Below, piece by piece: positions 51,855-64,000 of a stretch of 64,000 nucleotides of DNA (position 1 is its first letter; every line of letters begins with the position of its first letter). Source of the stretch: Lamellibrachia satsuma (Eukaryota; Annelida; Polychaeta; Sabellida; Siboglinidae); assembly GCA_033239005.1 (NCBI GenBank), contig BSQZ01000029.1, forward strand, positions 3,345,501 through 3,409,500. Reading direction: 5' to 3'. Made by a program: the position numbers and the translations under genes. The notes beneath the pieces are model-generated. The model was not told where the DNA came from and searched no databases. It saw only the letters and a program-made list of their open reading frames with translations.

Positions 51855-53780
51855 CTTAACTGTGTATACGTCAGGCACTCAGGGTGGACTCTTCTTACCT
51901 CTGCTTGTAGGTGTGTACACGTCAGGCACTCAGGATGGACTCTTCTTACTTCTGCTCGTACTCGTAGGTGTGTACACGTCAGGCACTCAGGATGGACTCT
52001 TCTTACTTCTGCTCGTAGGTGTGTACACGTCAGGCACTCAGGATGGACTCTTCTTACTTCTGCTCGTAAGTGTGTACACGTCAGACACTCAGGATTGACT
52101 CTTCTTACTTCTGCCCGTAGGTGTGTACATGTCAGGCACTCAGGATTGACTCTTCTTACTTCTGCCCGTAGGTGTGTACATGTCAGGCACTCAGGATGGA
52201 CTCTTCTTACTTCTGCTCGTAGGTGTGTACACGTCAGTCACTCAGGATGGACTCTTCTTACTTCTGCTCGTAGGTGTGTACACGTCAGGCACTCAGGATG
52301 GACTCTTCTTACTTCTGCTCGTAGGTGTGTACATGTCAGGCACTCAGGATGGACTCTTCTTACTTCTGCTCGTAGGTGTGTACACGTCAGGCACTCAGGA
52401 TGGACTCTTCTTACTTCTGCTCGTAGGTGTGTACACGTCAGTCACTCAGGATGGACTCTTCTTACTTCTGCTCGTAGGTGTGTACACGTCAGTCACTCAG
52501 GATGGACTCTTCTTACTTCTGCTCGTAGGTGTGTACACGTCAGTCACTCAGGATGGACTCTTCTTACTTCTGCCCGTAGGTGTGTACATGTCAGGCACTC
52601 AGGATGGACTCTTCTTACTTCTGCTCGTAGGTGTGTACACGTCAGGCACTCAGGATGGACTCTTCTTACTTCTGCTCGTAGGTGTGTACACGTCAGGCAC
52701 TCAGGATGGACTCTTCTTACTTCTGCTCGTAGGTGTGTACACGTCAGTCACTCAGGATGGACTCTTCTTACTTCTGCTCGTAGGTGTGTACACGTCAGTC
52801 ACTCAGGATGGACTCTTCTTACTTCTGCCCGTAGGTGTGTACACGTCAGGCACTCAGGATGGACTCTTCTTACTTCTGCTCGTAGGTGTGTACACGTCAG
52901 GCACTCAGGATGGACTCTTCTTACTTCTGCTCGTAGGTGTGTACACGTCAGTCACTCAGGATGGACTCTTCTTACTTCTGCTCGTAGGTGTGTACACGTC
53001 AGGCACTCAGGATGGACTCTTCTTACTTCTGCTCGTAGGTGTGTACACGTCAGTCACTCAGGATGGACTCTTCTTACTTCTGCTCGTAGGTGTGTACACG
53101 TCAGTCACTCAGGGTGGACTCTTCTTACTTCTGCCCGTAGGTGTGTACACGTCAGGCACTCAGGATGGACTCTTCTTACTTCTGCTCGTAGGTGTGTACA
53201 CGTCAGGCACTCAGGATGGACTCTTCTTACTTCTGCTCGTAGGTGTGTACACGTCAGGCACTCAGGATGGACTCTTCTTACTTCTGCTCGTAGGTGTGTA
53301 CACGTCAGGCACTCAGGATGGACTCTTCTTACTTCTGCTCGTAGGTGTGTACACGTCAGGCACTCAGGATGGACTCTTCTTACTTCTGCTCGTAGGTGTG
53401 TACACGTCAGGCACTCAGGATGGACTCTTCTTACTTCTGCTCGTAGGTGTGTACACGTCAGGCACTCAGGATGGACTCTTCTTACTTCTGCTCGTAAGTG
53501 TGTACACGTCAGGCACTCAGGATGGACTCTTCTTACTTCTGCTCGTAGGTGTGTACACGTCAGTCACTCAGGATGGACTCTTCTTACTTCTGCTCGTAAG
53601 TGTGTACACGTCAGACACTCAGGATTGACTCTTCTTACTTCTGCCCGTAGGTGTGTACATGTCAGGCACTCAGGATTGACTCTTCTTACTTCTGCCCGTA
53701 GGTGTGTACATGTCAGGCACTCAGGATTGACTCTTCTTACTTCTGCTCGTAAGTGTGTACATGTCAGGCACTCAGGATTG
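51855..53780. repeat. 51-bp minisatellite, about 38 units (largest array)
   Basis: Unit GGTGTGTACACGTCAGGCAC, TCAGGATGGACTCTTCTTAC and TTCTGCTCGTA. 51 bp equals 17 codons, so plus frames of 678 and 484 codons are open, encoding a HSGWTLLTSARRCVHVR-type repeat. There is no start region, signal peptide or domain. GGCAC/GTCAC, GCTCG/GCCCG, ACACG/ACATG and GGATGG/GGATTG variants define blocks. A variant block at the left (about 52070) recurs at the right, exactly 1530 bp (30 units) away. Confidence 0.97.
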
Positions 53781-54085
53781 ACCGGCACACACGCCCGCAC
53801 ACACGCACGCACGCACACACATCAAATATCAATTTCGCTACAACGAGTCCCACCCAACTTTCCTTAACTCCACTGCAACTAGTTTCTTGGAAGTTTACTA
53901 CAATTAGCCTTTCTGTTATGCTTTGACGTCCATGGTAGTGTCGTCGTCACCGTCGAAACGGACAACTTCTATCGACGCGCTACATGGAGGAGGCTTCTCC
54001 GATTTACTGTCTCTGCTCTATCTCTTTTCAATGCCAACCAGTTGACTCCCCGACATGTTTCGTTCCATGTGTTGGTGTTTGCCTG

Positions 54086-54985
54086 TCTCCTGCTATCTAC
54101 TGTCTCCTTCTAACTACTGTCTCCTGCTATCTACTGTCTCCTGCTATCTACTGTCTCCTTCTATCTACTGTCTCCTTCTAACTACTGTCTCCTTCTATCT
54201 ACTGTCTCCTTCTATCTACTGTATCCTTCTATCTACTGTCTCCTTCTATCTACTGTCTCCTGCTATCTACTGTCTCCTTCTATCTACTGTCTCCTTCTAT
54301 CTTCTGTCTCCTGCTATCTACTGTCTCCTTCTATCTACTGTTTCCTTCTATCTACTCTCTCCTTCTATCTACTGTCTCCTGCTATCTACTGTCTCCTGCT
54401 ATCTACTGTCTCCTTCTATCTACTGTCTCCCTCTATCTACTGACTCCTTCTAACTACTGTCTCCTTCTATATACTGTCTCCTTCTATCTACTGTCTCCTG
54501 CTATCTACTGTCTCCTTCTATCTACTGTCTCCTGCTATCTACTTTCTCCTGCTATCTACTGTCTCCTTCTATCTACTGTCTCCTGCTATCTACTGTCTCC
54601 TTCTATCTACTGTCTCCTTCTATCTACTCTCTCCTTCTATCTACTGTCTCCTGCTATCTACTGTCTCCTTCTATCTACTGTCTCCTTCTATCTACTCTCT
54701 CCTTCTATCTACTGTCTCGTGCTATCTACTGTCTCCTTCTATCTACTGTCTCCTTCTATCTACTCTCTCCTTCTATCTACTGTCTCCTTCTATCTACTGT
54801 CTCCTTCTATCTACTCTCTCCTTCTATCTACTGTCTCCTTCTATCTACTGTCTCCTTCTATCTACTGTCTCCTTCTATCTACTCTCTCCTTCTATCTACT
54901 GTCTCCTTCTATCTACTGTCTCCTTCTATCTACTGTCTCCTTCTATCTACTCTCTCCTTCTACTCTCTCCTTCTATCTACTGTCA
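54086..54985. repeat. 17-bp polypyrimidine minisatellite, about 53 units
   Basis: Unit CTGTCTCCTTCTATCTA, with CTCCTGC and CTCTCTCC variants. The plus strand is very pyrimidine-rich. The LLSPSIYC-type peptide arises because 17 bp cycles frames. Confidence 0.97.
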
Positions 54986-56013
54986 CCTTCACTGGGCTGC
55001 ACGTAGATGTGAACATTGACCAACTACTACGTGCATGCCTTGTTATATGACTGGATAACTCCCATTTTCCCTGTGTGAATGCCTTTTTCATCTTGGTCCA
55101 AACATTTGTTTATCTGCGTCATTATGCAATCCCAGTATGCATTTGGTAATCCCAGGATGCACCCTTCCTTGAGCTGCACCAAATATTTTCTCTATTAATT
55201 TTAGTTGTCATCTTTGAACTTTCAACACTTGCCACAGATAACGGAACACACTGGATCGAGCGACTGACTCGTCAGGCATCGAGTAATATTGCTTTTCATA
55301 TCAACAGAGTTTTTCCAAGAACTCCGCACCCCTTCAATTGACAATATTTTGTGGAAGTGCGCTATAATTCACCTTATTGTGGTCGTTTAATGTTGAGGTA
55401 TGTAGTAAAATATAACAATGAGGATGATGGCGTAGGTGGTAATGTTTAATACCACAAGGTCTTTCAATGTAGGTTTTACTATACAATTCGTCAGCGCAGG
55501 GAGTGCACCGAATGTAGAATGCTAGTTTCTTGTAGGCACATGATTCATGGCATGCATGTTTGCTGTCGGTAAACCATCACTCCGCAGATAAATCACCCAC
55601 TTAGAGAGTCGCCAGACAGTGAGCGGTCCTACGGCCCTCGGGGCTGTTACCAGTTATTGAACATCTCGACGACACCCCGAAGCTTTACAACTACACTGGG
55701 TGGAACAATGTCCAGGGTAGGCCGGTCAGTGGGCATGACCTGACCCCGAATGTCCGAGAATGGTCATCATCGTGGTGCCCAGGCTGGACACCGGACACAA
55801 TGTTCATACTTATCAAGAAATCGTACCCACGTGTGACCAGGGAAGACTTTACGGCGCTGAAATTACACACCTTAGTGCCATGCATGTCGAACGATAAGAT
55901 ATTTAGCAGACATATCGAAATATAGGCCGAGTTGTAGAGATAAATAGACGGGTGATGGTTTGATTGCCGGCTTGATGTATAGATAAGTGGATGGCCGAGA
56001 TAGAGAGGGAGAG
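54986..56013. other. Mostly no gene; one weak open frame
   Basis: 55020-55600 shows nothing recognisable. See 55623-55925 for a possible exon. Confidence 0.4.
55623..55925 (+). other. Unassigned 100-codon open frame without a start codon
   Basis: Between a TGA at 55620 and a TAG at 55923 the plus frame is open with a protein-like, tryptophan-rich sequence (for example LYNYTGWNNVQGRPVSGHDL and REWSSSWCPGWTPDTMFILI). No ATG opens it, so it could be only a terminal exon; candidate AG acceptors exist at about 55618 and 55652. No family is recognised, and the minus strand is also open across most of it. It could be chance or an old retroelement piece. Confidence 0.25.
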
Positions 56014-56331
<318 letters not shown>

Positions 56332-56334
<3 letters not shown>

Positions 56335-57557
56335 CAACACACAGACAGACTGAGAGGGGAGAGAAGGAAACGCAGAACCAAGACAACAGAACAAGGTCAT
56401 ACAACGTAAATGTGTAAAGTGCATAAAGCCATAACAGTTTCTAGGAGTTTGTAAGAACTTTGTAAGGCAAAGAAACACAATAAAAATGGAGCGAATCGGG
56501 TATTTGCGGGGAGCTACATTTGCCGAACACTGAGAGTAAGCGAGATATTTCCACGCAAGGCATCTGATTGGTTGATGATACAATTGATAAAAAAGTCAAT
56601 TTGCACATTAAATATGGTTCGGATGGATGTAGCAGGGTGATAACAATATTAGCCTAGTTTCACGGGGATGACACACATTACTAAAAAAATCAGGGAAAAC
56701 GAAAATAACCACTGCATATTTTAAGAAACCACACGCGGGACTTGGAGACGCTGCTGACAGAGTCACGCAGTCTGCCTGTGGGAGATTGTTTTGATGTTGT
56801 TTCCAACTGGTCGAGCTTCGTGTCGAAGCGGGTAGGCTCAGGTGGACGCAACTATTGATCTGGACGGCGCGATCACGTGTAACGATGTGTTACACTAAAT
56901 GGCCATAACGCGCTGTCGTCCGCGGACCATTGCGGCATTGTGACGCTGCTGTGGGCTTTTGTCGATCGACACAGATTAGAAGCAGCGAACGAACGGGTCA
57001 ACTAACATAATCCGACTGACCATTAAGGAATCTTTAGTAGAATATGTTGCGCTGATGTGCTTAGCAGCCGAACTGTACGTTTGCCTACTCTCGTACGCCC
57101 GCACGCGAGAGCACATGTTCACGTCGTCACAAATCTTGTCACCTTTGTGACTAATGTGGCAACCATCTACGAGGTGTCGGTAATGTGTTTTGATTCGAGA
57201 CGGATCTCCTCCGTGGATATTGTGTTCCACCCAAGTTATAAAATTACATCCCGGCTTTTCTCTGCTTCCAATGTCTTTACGAAATGCAAACATAATTACA
57301 ATTTCAAAATACGTCTATATAGTTTCTTGACTTTTTATTTTTGCATTTACAATAATAGCGTTTTTCCCCGCAAAATAATGTATAGCCACAAATCAAAAAC
57401 AACTTGACGCATTGCTGTCAAACGTCGCTCGGACAGGCATGGTGGTGAGGCATAGGCAAATTAAAATATATTTTAATACCATGATTCTAATATGACTGCG
57501 CTATTTATGTGTGAGTGACGCAATGAGCGTTATCTTACTGGTTTCGTGTCCTTGATA
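56332..57557. other. No gene recognised
   Basis: A 105-codon minus frame at 56976-57293 is protein-like in composition but matches nothing I know. Confidence 0.4.
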
Positions 57558-57558
57558 G

Positions 57559-57636
<78 letters not shown>

Positions 57637-57660
57637 GCGTGCGGCGTGCGGCGTGCGGCG
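57558..57660. repeat. (GT)n(GCGT)n(GCGGCGT)n microsatellite
   Basis: GT dinucleotides, then GCGT, then four GCGTGCG/GCGGCGT units. Confidence 0.95.
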
Positions 57661-59043
<1,383 letters not shown>

Positions 59044-59155
59044 TGATTATTATTACCATTATTATATTATTATTATTATTAGTAAGTTAGACTGCGTTCC
59101 ATTTCATGTGGTCCGTTTTGCTGCGAAAACAACACGTCAGTGAGCAACTTCGATT

Positions 59156-59310
59156 GCGTTTATATAATGTGTTTGTGCGTCCAGTGTTCCTGTACGTTTA
59201 TATAATGAGTTTGTGCGTCCAGTGTTCCTGTACGTTTATATAATGTGTATGTTCGTCCACTGTTCTTGTGCGTTTATATAATGTGTTTGTGCGTTCAGTG
59301 TTCCTGTACG
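59156..59310. repeat. 38-bp minisatellite, 4 units
   Basis: Unit CGTTTATATAATGTGTTTGT then GCGTCCAGTGTTCCTGTA. Confidence 0.95.
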
Positions 59311-59335
59311 TCACAGGTGCGTGGCGCCGGAAGGG

Positions 59336-59427
59336 TTCGGAAACGGAAAAAAACTAGATGCCTTCCATCGGAAGCAGCTCCGCTCACTCACCGGGATTCA
59401 CTGGCCACAGAGGGTAAAGCAACGTGA
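59336..59427 (+). pseudogene. LINE reverse transcriptase scrap, C-terminal region
   Basis: KKLDAFHRKQLRSLTGIHWP then QRVKQRE matches the K-LD-FH-(R/K)-LR-(I/L)-I-WP segment found after the RT core in several LINE clades. Only about 30 codons remain, immediately after the 38-bp array. Confidence 0.6.
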
Positions 59428-62009
59428 AGTTTTATGATGCCGACAAATAAGCGCCGATGTGATGGGCATGCGATGACGCGTCTTCGGCTACTTCCTACAC
59501 GCGTGGACGAGAAGACACCTACAAACCAAGCAATGTCCGCATATTCCCAAACTGACCGCCGACCCAGAACCACGGCCGACCCAGAACCAAAGTATCTTCC
59601 CTTCCCCCACCCTGGATATCTTACTCCCCCTTATAAATGTGTGTGTGTATGTCTGTTCTTATGCAAGTTTATAATTGGCAAATATGAATAAATAATATGT
59701 ACTATATTTTATTCTGCAAGAAAATTGTGCATTTTTATATTTATGTCGTTATAAATTTACGAATAAATAATATGAAGTGATAAGTCTCTCATCGAGGCAC
59801 TGGGCTAACCACACATAATACACAATAACTAAATCCTTTCACCCACTTCACAAAAAAAATTATTTTTTTATCCCAAGCTTTTCAAAATGTGCTATTTAAG
59901 GAAGAGGTCTACGAGCAGCACATCAGTATCACATCAGTATCACATCAGTATCAATATGGAGCCAACGAAGAATCTGCACCACTCAGTGTTTCATAAACAG
60001 CATAGATGGCATTTATTAGTACACAGCAATACACATCCTGTCTGACTAAGGAGTAGAGGAAAGACTTGAGACGGAACGCGAGGAACTTTTCTATGAAAGA
60101 ATCCACCATATGCTACCAACTGAAAGGTAAGACAGGAAATTTGTCAAATTAGTTAAAGAGAACTATCTCTCAAGAATTATTTTGCTTTGTACCATAAATG
60201 AGTACATCGTGTAATAATAAATACTAGCGGTTTTGAAAATTGCCTGAAAACACTCGCGGCTTATGTATTGAGTAAATCTAGATAGTTCATATCGGTTTAC
60301 ATGCAGCACATTAGCAAATTTGCGTGTGCATAGATTGGTGATTAAGATAACTAGACATGCTATATTTGCTCTGATATGCAAACTGGGATGCAAAAATACA
60401 ATTACTATATTGTATTTAACTGCATTTAGCTCATAATTGATACCTGAAAACTCTCTCGCAAGTGATTTTTTTAGAATGAATGTTGCTTTTTATCACGTCA
60501 TTGCACATTAACCTGAACATGTATGTGTGTTGTAAATATGTTTTATGAACGCCATTTTAATTTAATTTGACATCTGAACTAGTATGCACCAAAACGTTTG
60601 ACTTTAACAAAACTATTTAATGCAGCTAGCTATCATGAAGATGAAACACACAATAATTTTGTGGACGTGCAATTGTGTGATAAGAGTAGACACTTAATGT
60701 ATTAATGTATTCAAGTTAGTGACTGATTTTGCATGAGATTTTGTTGTGATAATTGCAAGTAATGAAAGACTGGTTTTGCGATTTATCGCACTTGAACTCT
60801 TTTGTGATAATTGTAAGTTATTACATGATGAAATGTATAATAAATATTTATTGAATTGCACCATGTTCTTGATTTTAGTTGTGGGAGAAAATAGTTTTGA
60901 ATAAAGACAACATGGGTATTGGGAGGGGGGTAATATATTCAGGGTGGGGGGAAGGTACCCTAGGGCATCTCCCCCAGGGGGGAAGCTATCCAAGGGGAAG
61001 ATATACTGTTACACCGGCCTACCAGCATGCGGCACATCGGCATACGGCTGAAAATGAGTTTCGGCCTCGAGCAGCTGCGTGGACCGACCAAGACTAGGAC
61101 CGAGTGGAGAACACTACGCAGAACAGTTCATTGGAAGCGGTGTAAGAGGGTGCAAGAGCCAGCTCGGCGTCAGTTGGCTGTTGCGACTGCGAAATACACT
61201 CTTAATAATACACTGATAAGTTGGTGGTTATACAAAACATTCAAACTAGGCGTACACACGTTGGAACAAATGGCGTATTCGCTGACCGTTCCTTCCCCGC
61301 TTGCCCCCCGTTCCCTCGCCTATACCCACCTCGGTCCCCGCCTCCCCCGTTCCGCCCTCTCTCCCCGTTCCTCTGCCACCATATTCCCTGCTTGCCCATC
61401 CCGTTCCTCCTCACACCAACCCCGTTCTCCCGCGCCTACCCCAGTAAGCGCCACCACGACCCGACGACACAAGCGCATGAATCAACATGACGCTTTTACA
61501 CTGTTTTTCGATTATTTATCCCGCTTTAGATGGACGCTAATTAACTGTGCGGTACCTTGCCGGAAAGTGACCGGATCAATAGCTGCGTTAGCGGAGACAC
61601 AGTCGCCGGGCCCCTGTCGATACGACGGCAGTCGACGTAACGCGAAAGTAATCGATTCTTTGCATGTTCCCGTGATATTTTCTCCTTCGCTGTGAGACCA
61701 CTACCCGAACTATTAGGAACTGACGCCAGTCGACACAACAGGAGGTGGTCTTCATAGTTCTAAGGGGTGAAACAGCAATCATTATATTCCTTGAACAAAT
61801 TGTCCTACGATTTTCTTTCAAACTTTCAAATAACATTAAACATAATTTACCTTACTTCTAGTGTGAAACTCATGAAAATGATGTAGCTCGTTTGTCAGAA
61901 AATAGTCTAAAATCTTATTCTCTTCTGACCTAGCCCGGTGACTGATTTTGAAATGTTGCTGCGGTCGGCAAATAAATTGACAGGCGAGCGGTCTGTAACA
62001 GTTTTAATG
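59428..62009. other. No gene recognised
   Basis: 59915-59955 has CACATCAGTAT three times. 61280-61450 is C-rich with repeated CCCGTTCC. The 222-codon plus frame at 61027-61695 crosses this; it starts with an Arg-rich part and becomes Pro/Ser-rich, with no known domain, and is left as unproven. The 85-codon frame 59434-59691 is followed by AATAAA at about 59687 but matches nothing known. Confidence 0.4.
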
Positions 62010-62660
62010 GCGCAATACAGACAACACATCGACAATACAGACAACACATCAACAATACAGACAACAAATCGACAATACAGACAACACATCAACAATACAG
62101 ACAACAAATCGACAATACAGACAACACATCAACAATACAGACAACACATCGACAATACAGACAACACATCAACAATACAGACAACACATCAACAATAGAG
62201 ACAACACATCAACAATACAGACAACACATCAACAATACAGACAACACATCGACAATACAGACAACACATCAACAATACAGACAACACATCGACAATACAG
62301 ACAACACATCAACAATACAGACAACACATCAACAATACAGACAACACATCGACAATACAGACAACACATCAACAATACAGACAACACATCAACAATACAG
62401 ACAACACATCAACAATACAGACAACACATCGACAATACAGACAACACATCGACAATACAGACAACACATCGACAATACAGACAACACATCAACAATACAG
62501 ACAACAAATCGACAATACAGACAACACATCGACATTACATATAACACATCGACAATACAGACAACACATCAACAATACAGACAACACATCAACAATACAG
62601 ACAACACATAAACAATACAGACAACACATCAACAATACAGACAACACATCAACAATACAG
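62010..62660. repeat. 20-bp minisatellite, about 32 units
   Basis: Unit ACAACACATCGACAATACAG, extremely regular, varying mainly at one site (ATCGAC or ATCAAC) and rarely at ACAAATC. The flanks are unique. Confidence 0.98.
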
Positions 62661-63468
62661 ATGTGTTCCAAAACGTTATAACAAGTTTTTACAAGTTTGT
62701 TTTTCTGGCGGATATATATTGCATAAGATCTGAAGTGACCTGTGGTCATAATACGGTTTTAATCATTGTAACTGAAATGGTCAACCCGACATGTTAGTAG
62801 GTGAATAGACACGCTGTTGATGGCATGCATTACTCCTGACAACGAGTGCACTACTGAACAGCAACATAGTGGCTTTAATAAGGATGGCCGTGAATACTAT
62901 TCATAATGTCACGCGGACGGATTATTTCCTAATTACCATGTCGTTGGTACGATCATATACTATCTTCGTGGAAATGTCTCGGACACTGGGCTCTCACCAC
63001 GAGCTGGTGAAAAGAGACCGCTGATTCCTACAGCATTAGTAACTGAAGCCGTATCGAATGCACACACGCCACTCAGCGTGATATGTGCTCCCGGGTAACC
63101 AATCAAGCTAATAACGCCGCCAACAATGGAAAACACAAGTACAATGTGCTGCCTTACCAGTAGGAAGACAGGGGAGGTGTGTCGAGGTTACTCGCACAAC
63201 TGTTTTTCATAATATAGCAAAAATGACACACACGCACACGCACACGCACACGCACGCGCGCACACACAAATAAACAATGTCTGTGCAGAGCTCTGCAACT
63301 GCGAGGTGGATGTTGTGCATCTTCTGACACGGAGAAAGTTGCGGTTACAGAATATATGCAATCTGATTAAGGTAAAGTAATATAATTAATAATGTTAACA
63401 GTTACCGGGTTGCTTTTTATCGGTACCTAGACTGTTGGTGTCGATATTTCATTTATGATAATTTAATA
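62661..63468. other. No gene recognised
   Basis: Unique sequence with a short (CACACG)n tract at 63225-63268. Confidence 0.45.
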
Positions 63469-63890
63469 TGGCTGTTGGTAGGCAATTGTGATTTAAAAGT
63501 GTTGTTTAAAGCAACCATATCATTATTTGTAATGGTTACTGACAGTTAGTGTACTTCCGACTCACTTAGAGGAACGTAGGCATGCTTAGATCTCTGCTGT
63601 AATCACCGATACCCCATTACTATGCTACCTAAGATTTAAAAGTGCTGTTACTATGCAACCATATACTTATGTTTAATGATTACTGGCACCAGTGGTGCAT
63701 TTGGAGCTCACTCGGAGGGTGTAAGTGTGCTTAGATCTCCGCTATGACCATAGAATATGCTCGCAGGTAGGCAATTAAGAATAAGTAGTGCGGATGTTAG
63801 GTAACCATAATGATTATGTTGAATTAGTATTTGCACCAATGAAGTACTTATTCAACTGACACTACAGGAGTCTTGTGCGAGTCTATATTT
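63469..63890. repeat. Diverged 143-145-bp tandem repeat, 3 units
   Basis: GATTTAAAAGTG with GCAACCATAT and GCTTAGATCT recurs at 63490, 63633 and, more diverged, about 63778. Much older than the other arrays in the window, judging from its divergence. Confidence 0.75.
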
Positions 63891-64000
63891 CTTCGTTATG
63901 TGTACGTAGTATAGGCCCACCGTTGATATGCAATATGACATGACATTGCCTTTGCTAGGCAACAGATCATCCTAGGACTAAATAGGATAGTATCGTTGTA

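Noticed and set aside
51831..53867. 678-codon plus frame, the longest in the window
   Set aside because: Entirely the translation of a 51-bp tandem repeat; no domain, signal peptide or unique start region, and another frame is equally open.
61027..61695. 222-codon plus frame
   Set aside because: Its middle is C-rich low complexity and no family is recognised; kept only as a note within the flanking entry.
62010..62660. CRISPR-like regular array
   Set aside because: No unique spacers; direct tandem 20-bp units in a eukaryotic context.

Overview
The window looks like nuclear DNA of an animal, most likely a marine invertebrate such as a mollusc or another lophotrochozoan. The grounds are a spliced terminal exon behind a long intron-like stretch, several non-LTR retrotransposon fragments, a tRNA-derived SINE, a hAT-type foldback element, and a CpG-depleted block that matches the mosaic gene-body methylation of invertebrates. 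The species cannot be named from this sequence. No bacterial gene, rRNA, CRISPR array or intact ordinary gene was found. The dominant content is tandem repeats: more than twenty minisatellite arrays with units of 16 to 143 bp, covering about 13 kb by adding up the coordinates given here, plus long (TA)n, (GT)n and (CGTG)n tracts.

Layout. 1-13956 is CpG-poor and non-coding, contains five minisatellite arrays and two CGTG tracts, and reads as an intron or introns of a plus-strand gene. The gene ends with a 43-codon terminal exon at 13957-14090 whose acidic, serine-rich tail resembles the C-terminus of MXD/MAD bHLH-zipper repressors. CpG density rises after this exon. 14.1-18.9 kb has no recognisable gene. 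18.9-23.9 kb is a cluster of minisatellites around an RTE-like reverse transcriptase fragment. 24-36 kb holds two LINE 3' ends, a 46-bp TATA-containing array, a SINE with a TA foldback, a hAT-like element of 826 bp with an imperfect target duplication, a second RTE remnant and a possible MADF-domain exon on the minus strand.

36.5-44 kb is a retrotransposon graveyard. A different LINE lies at 36.5-37.7 kb. Next comes a plus-strand CR1/L2-like LINE with an SGNH-esterase ORF1 and an endonuclease/reverse transcriptase ORF2. It is split by two minus-strand insertions of its own family, one of which keeps a 449-codon open frame. 44-64 kb is again mostly minisatellites and microsatellites, including a 1.9-kb array of 51-bp units, with two clusters of CRE-like TGACGTCA palindromes and a small LINE scrap.

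The genes do not form a working system. The pieces most worth follow-up are the MXD-like exon with its repeat-supplied branch point, the MADF exon, the nested LINE with its conserved 3' hairpin, and the relations between repeat arrays. Most long open frames here are translations of tandem repeats and are not called as genes.
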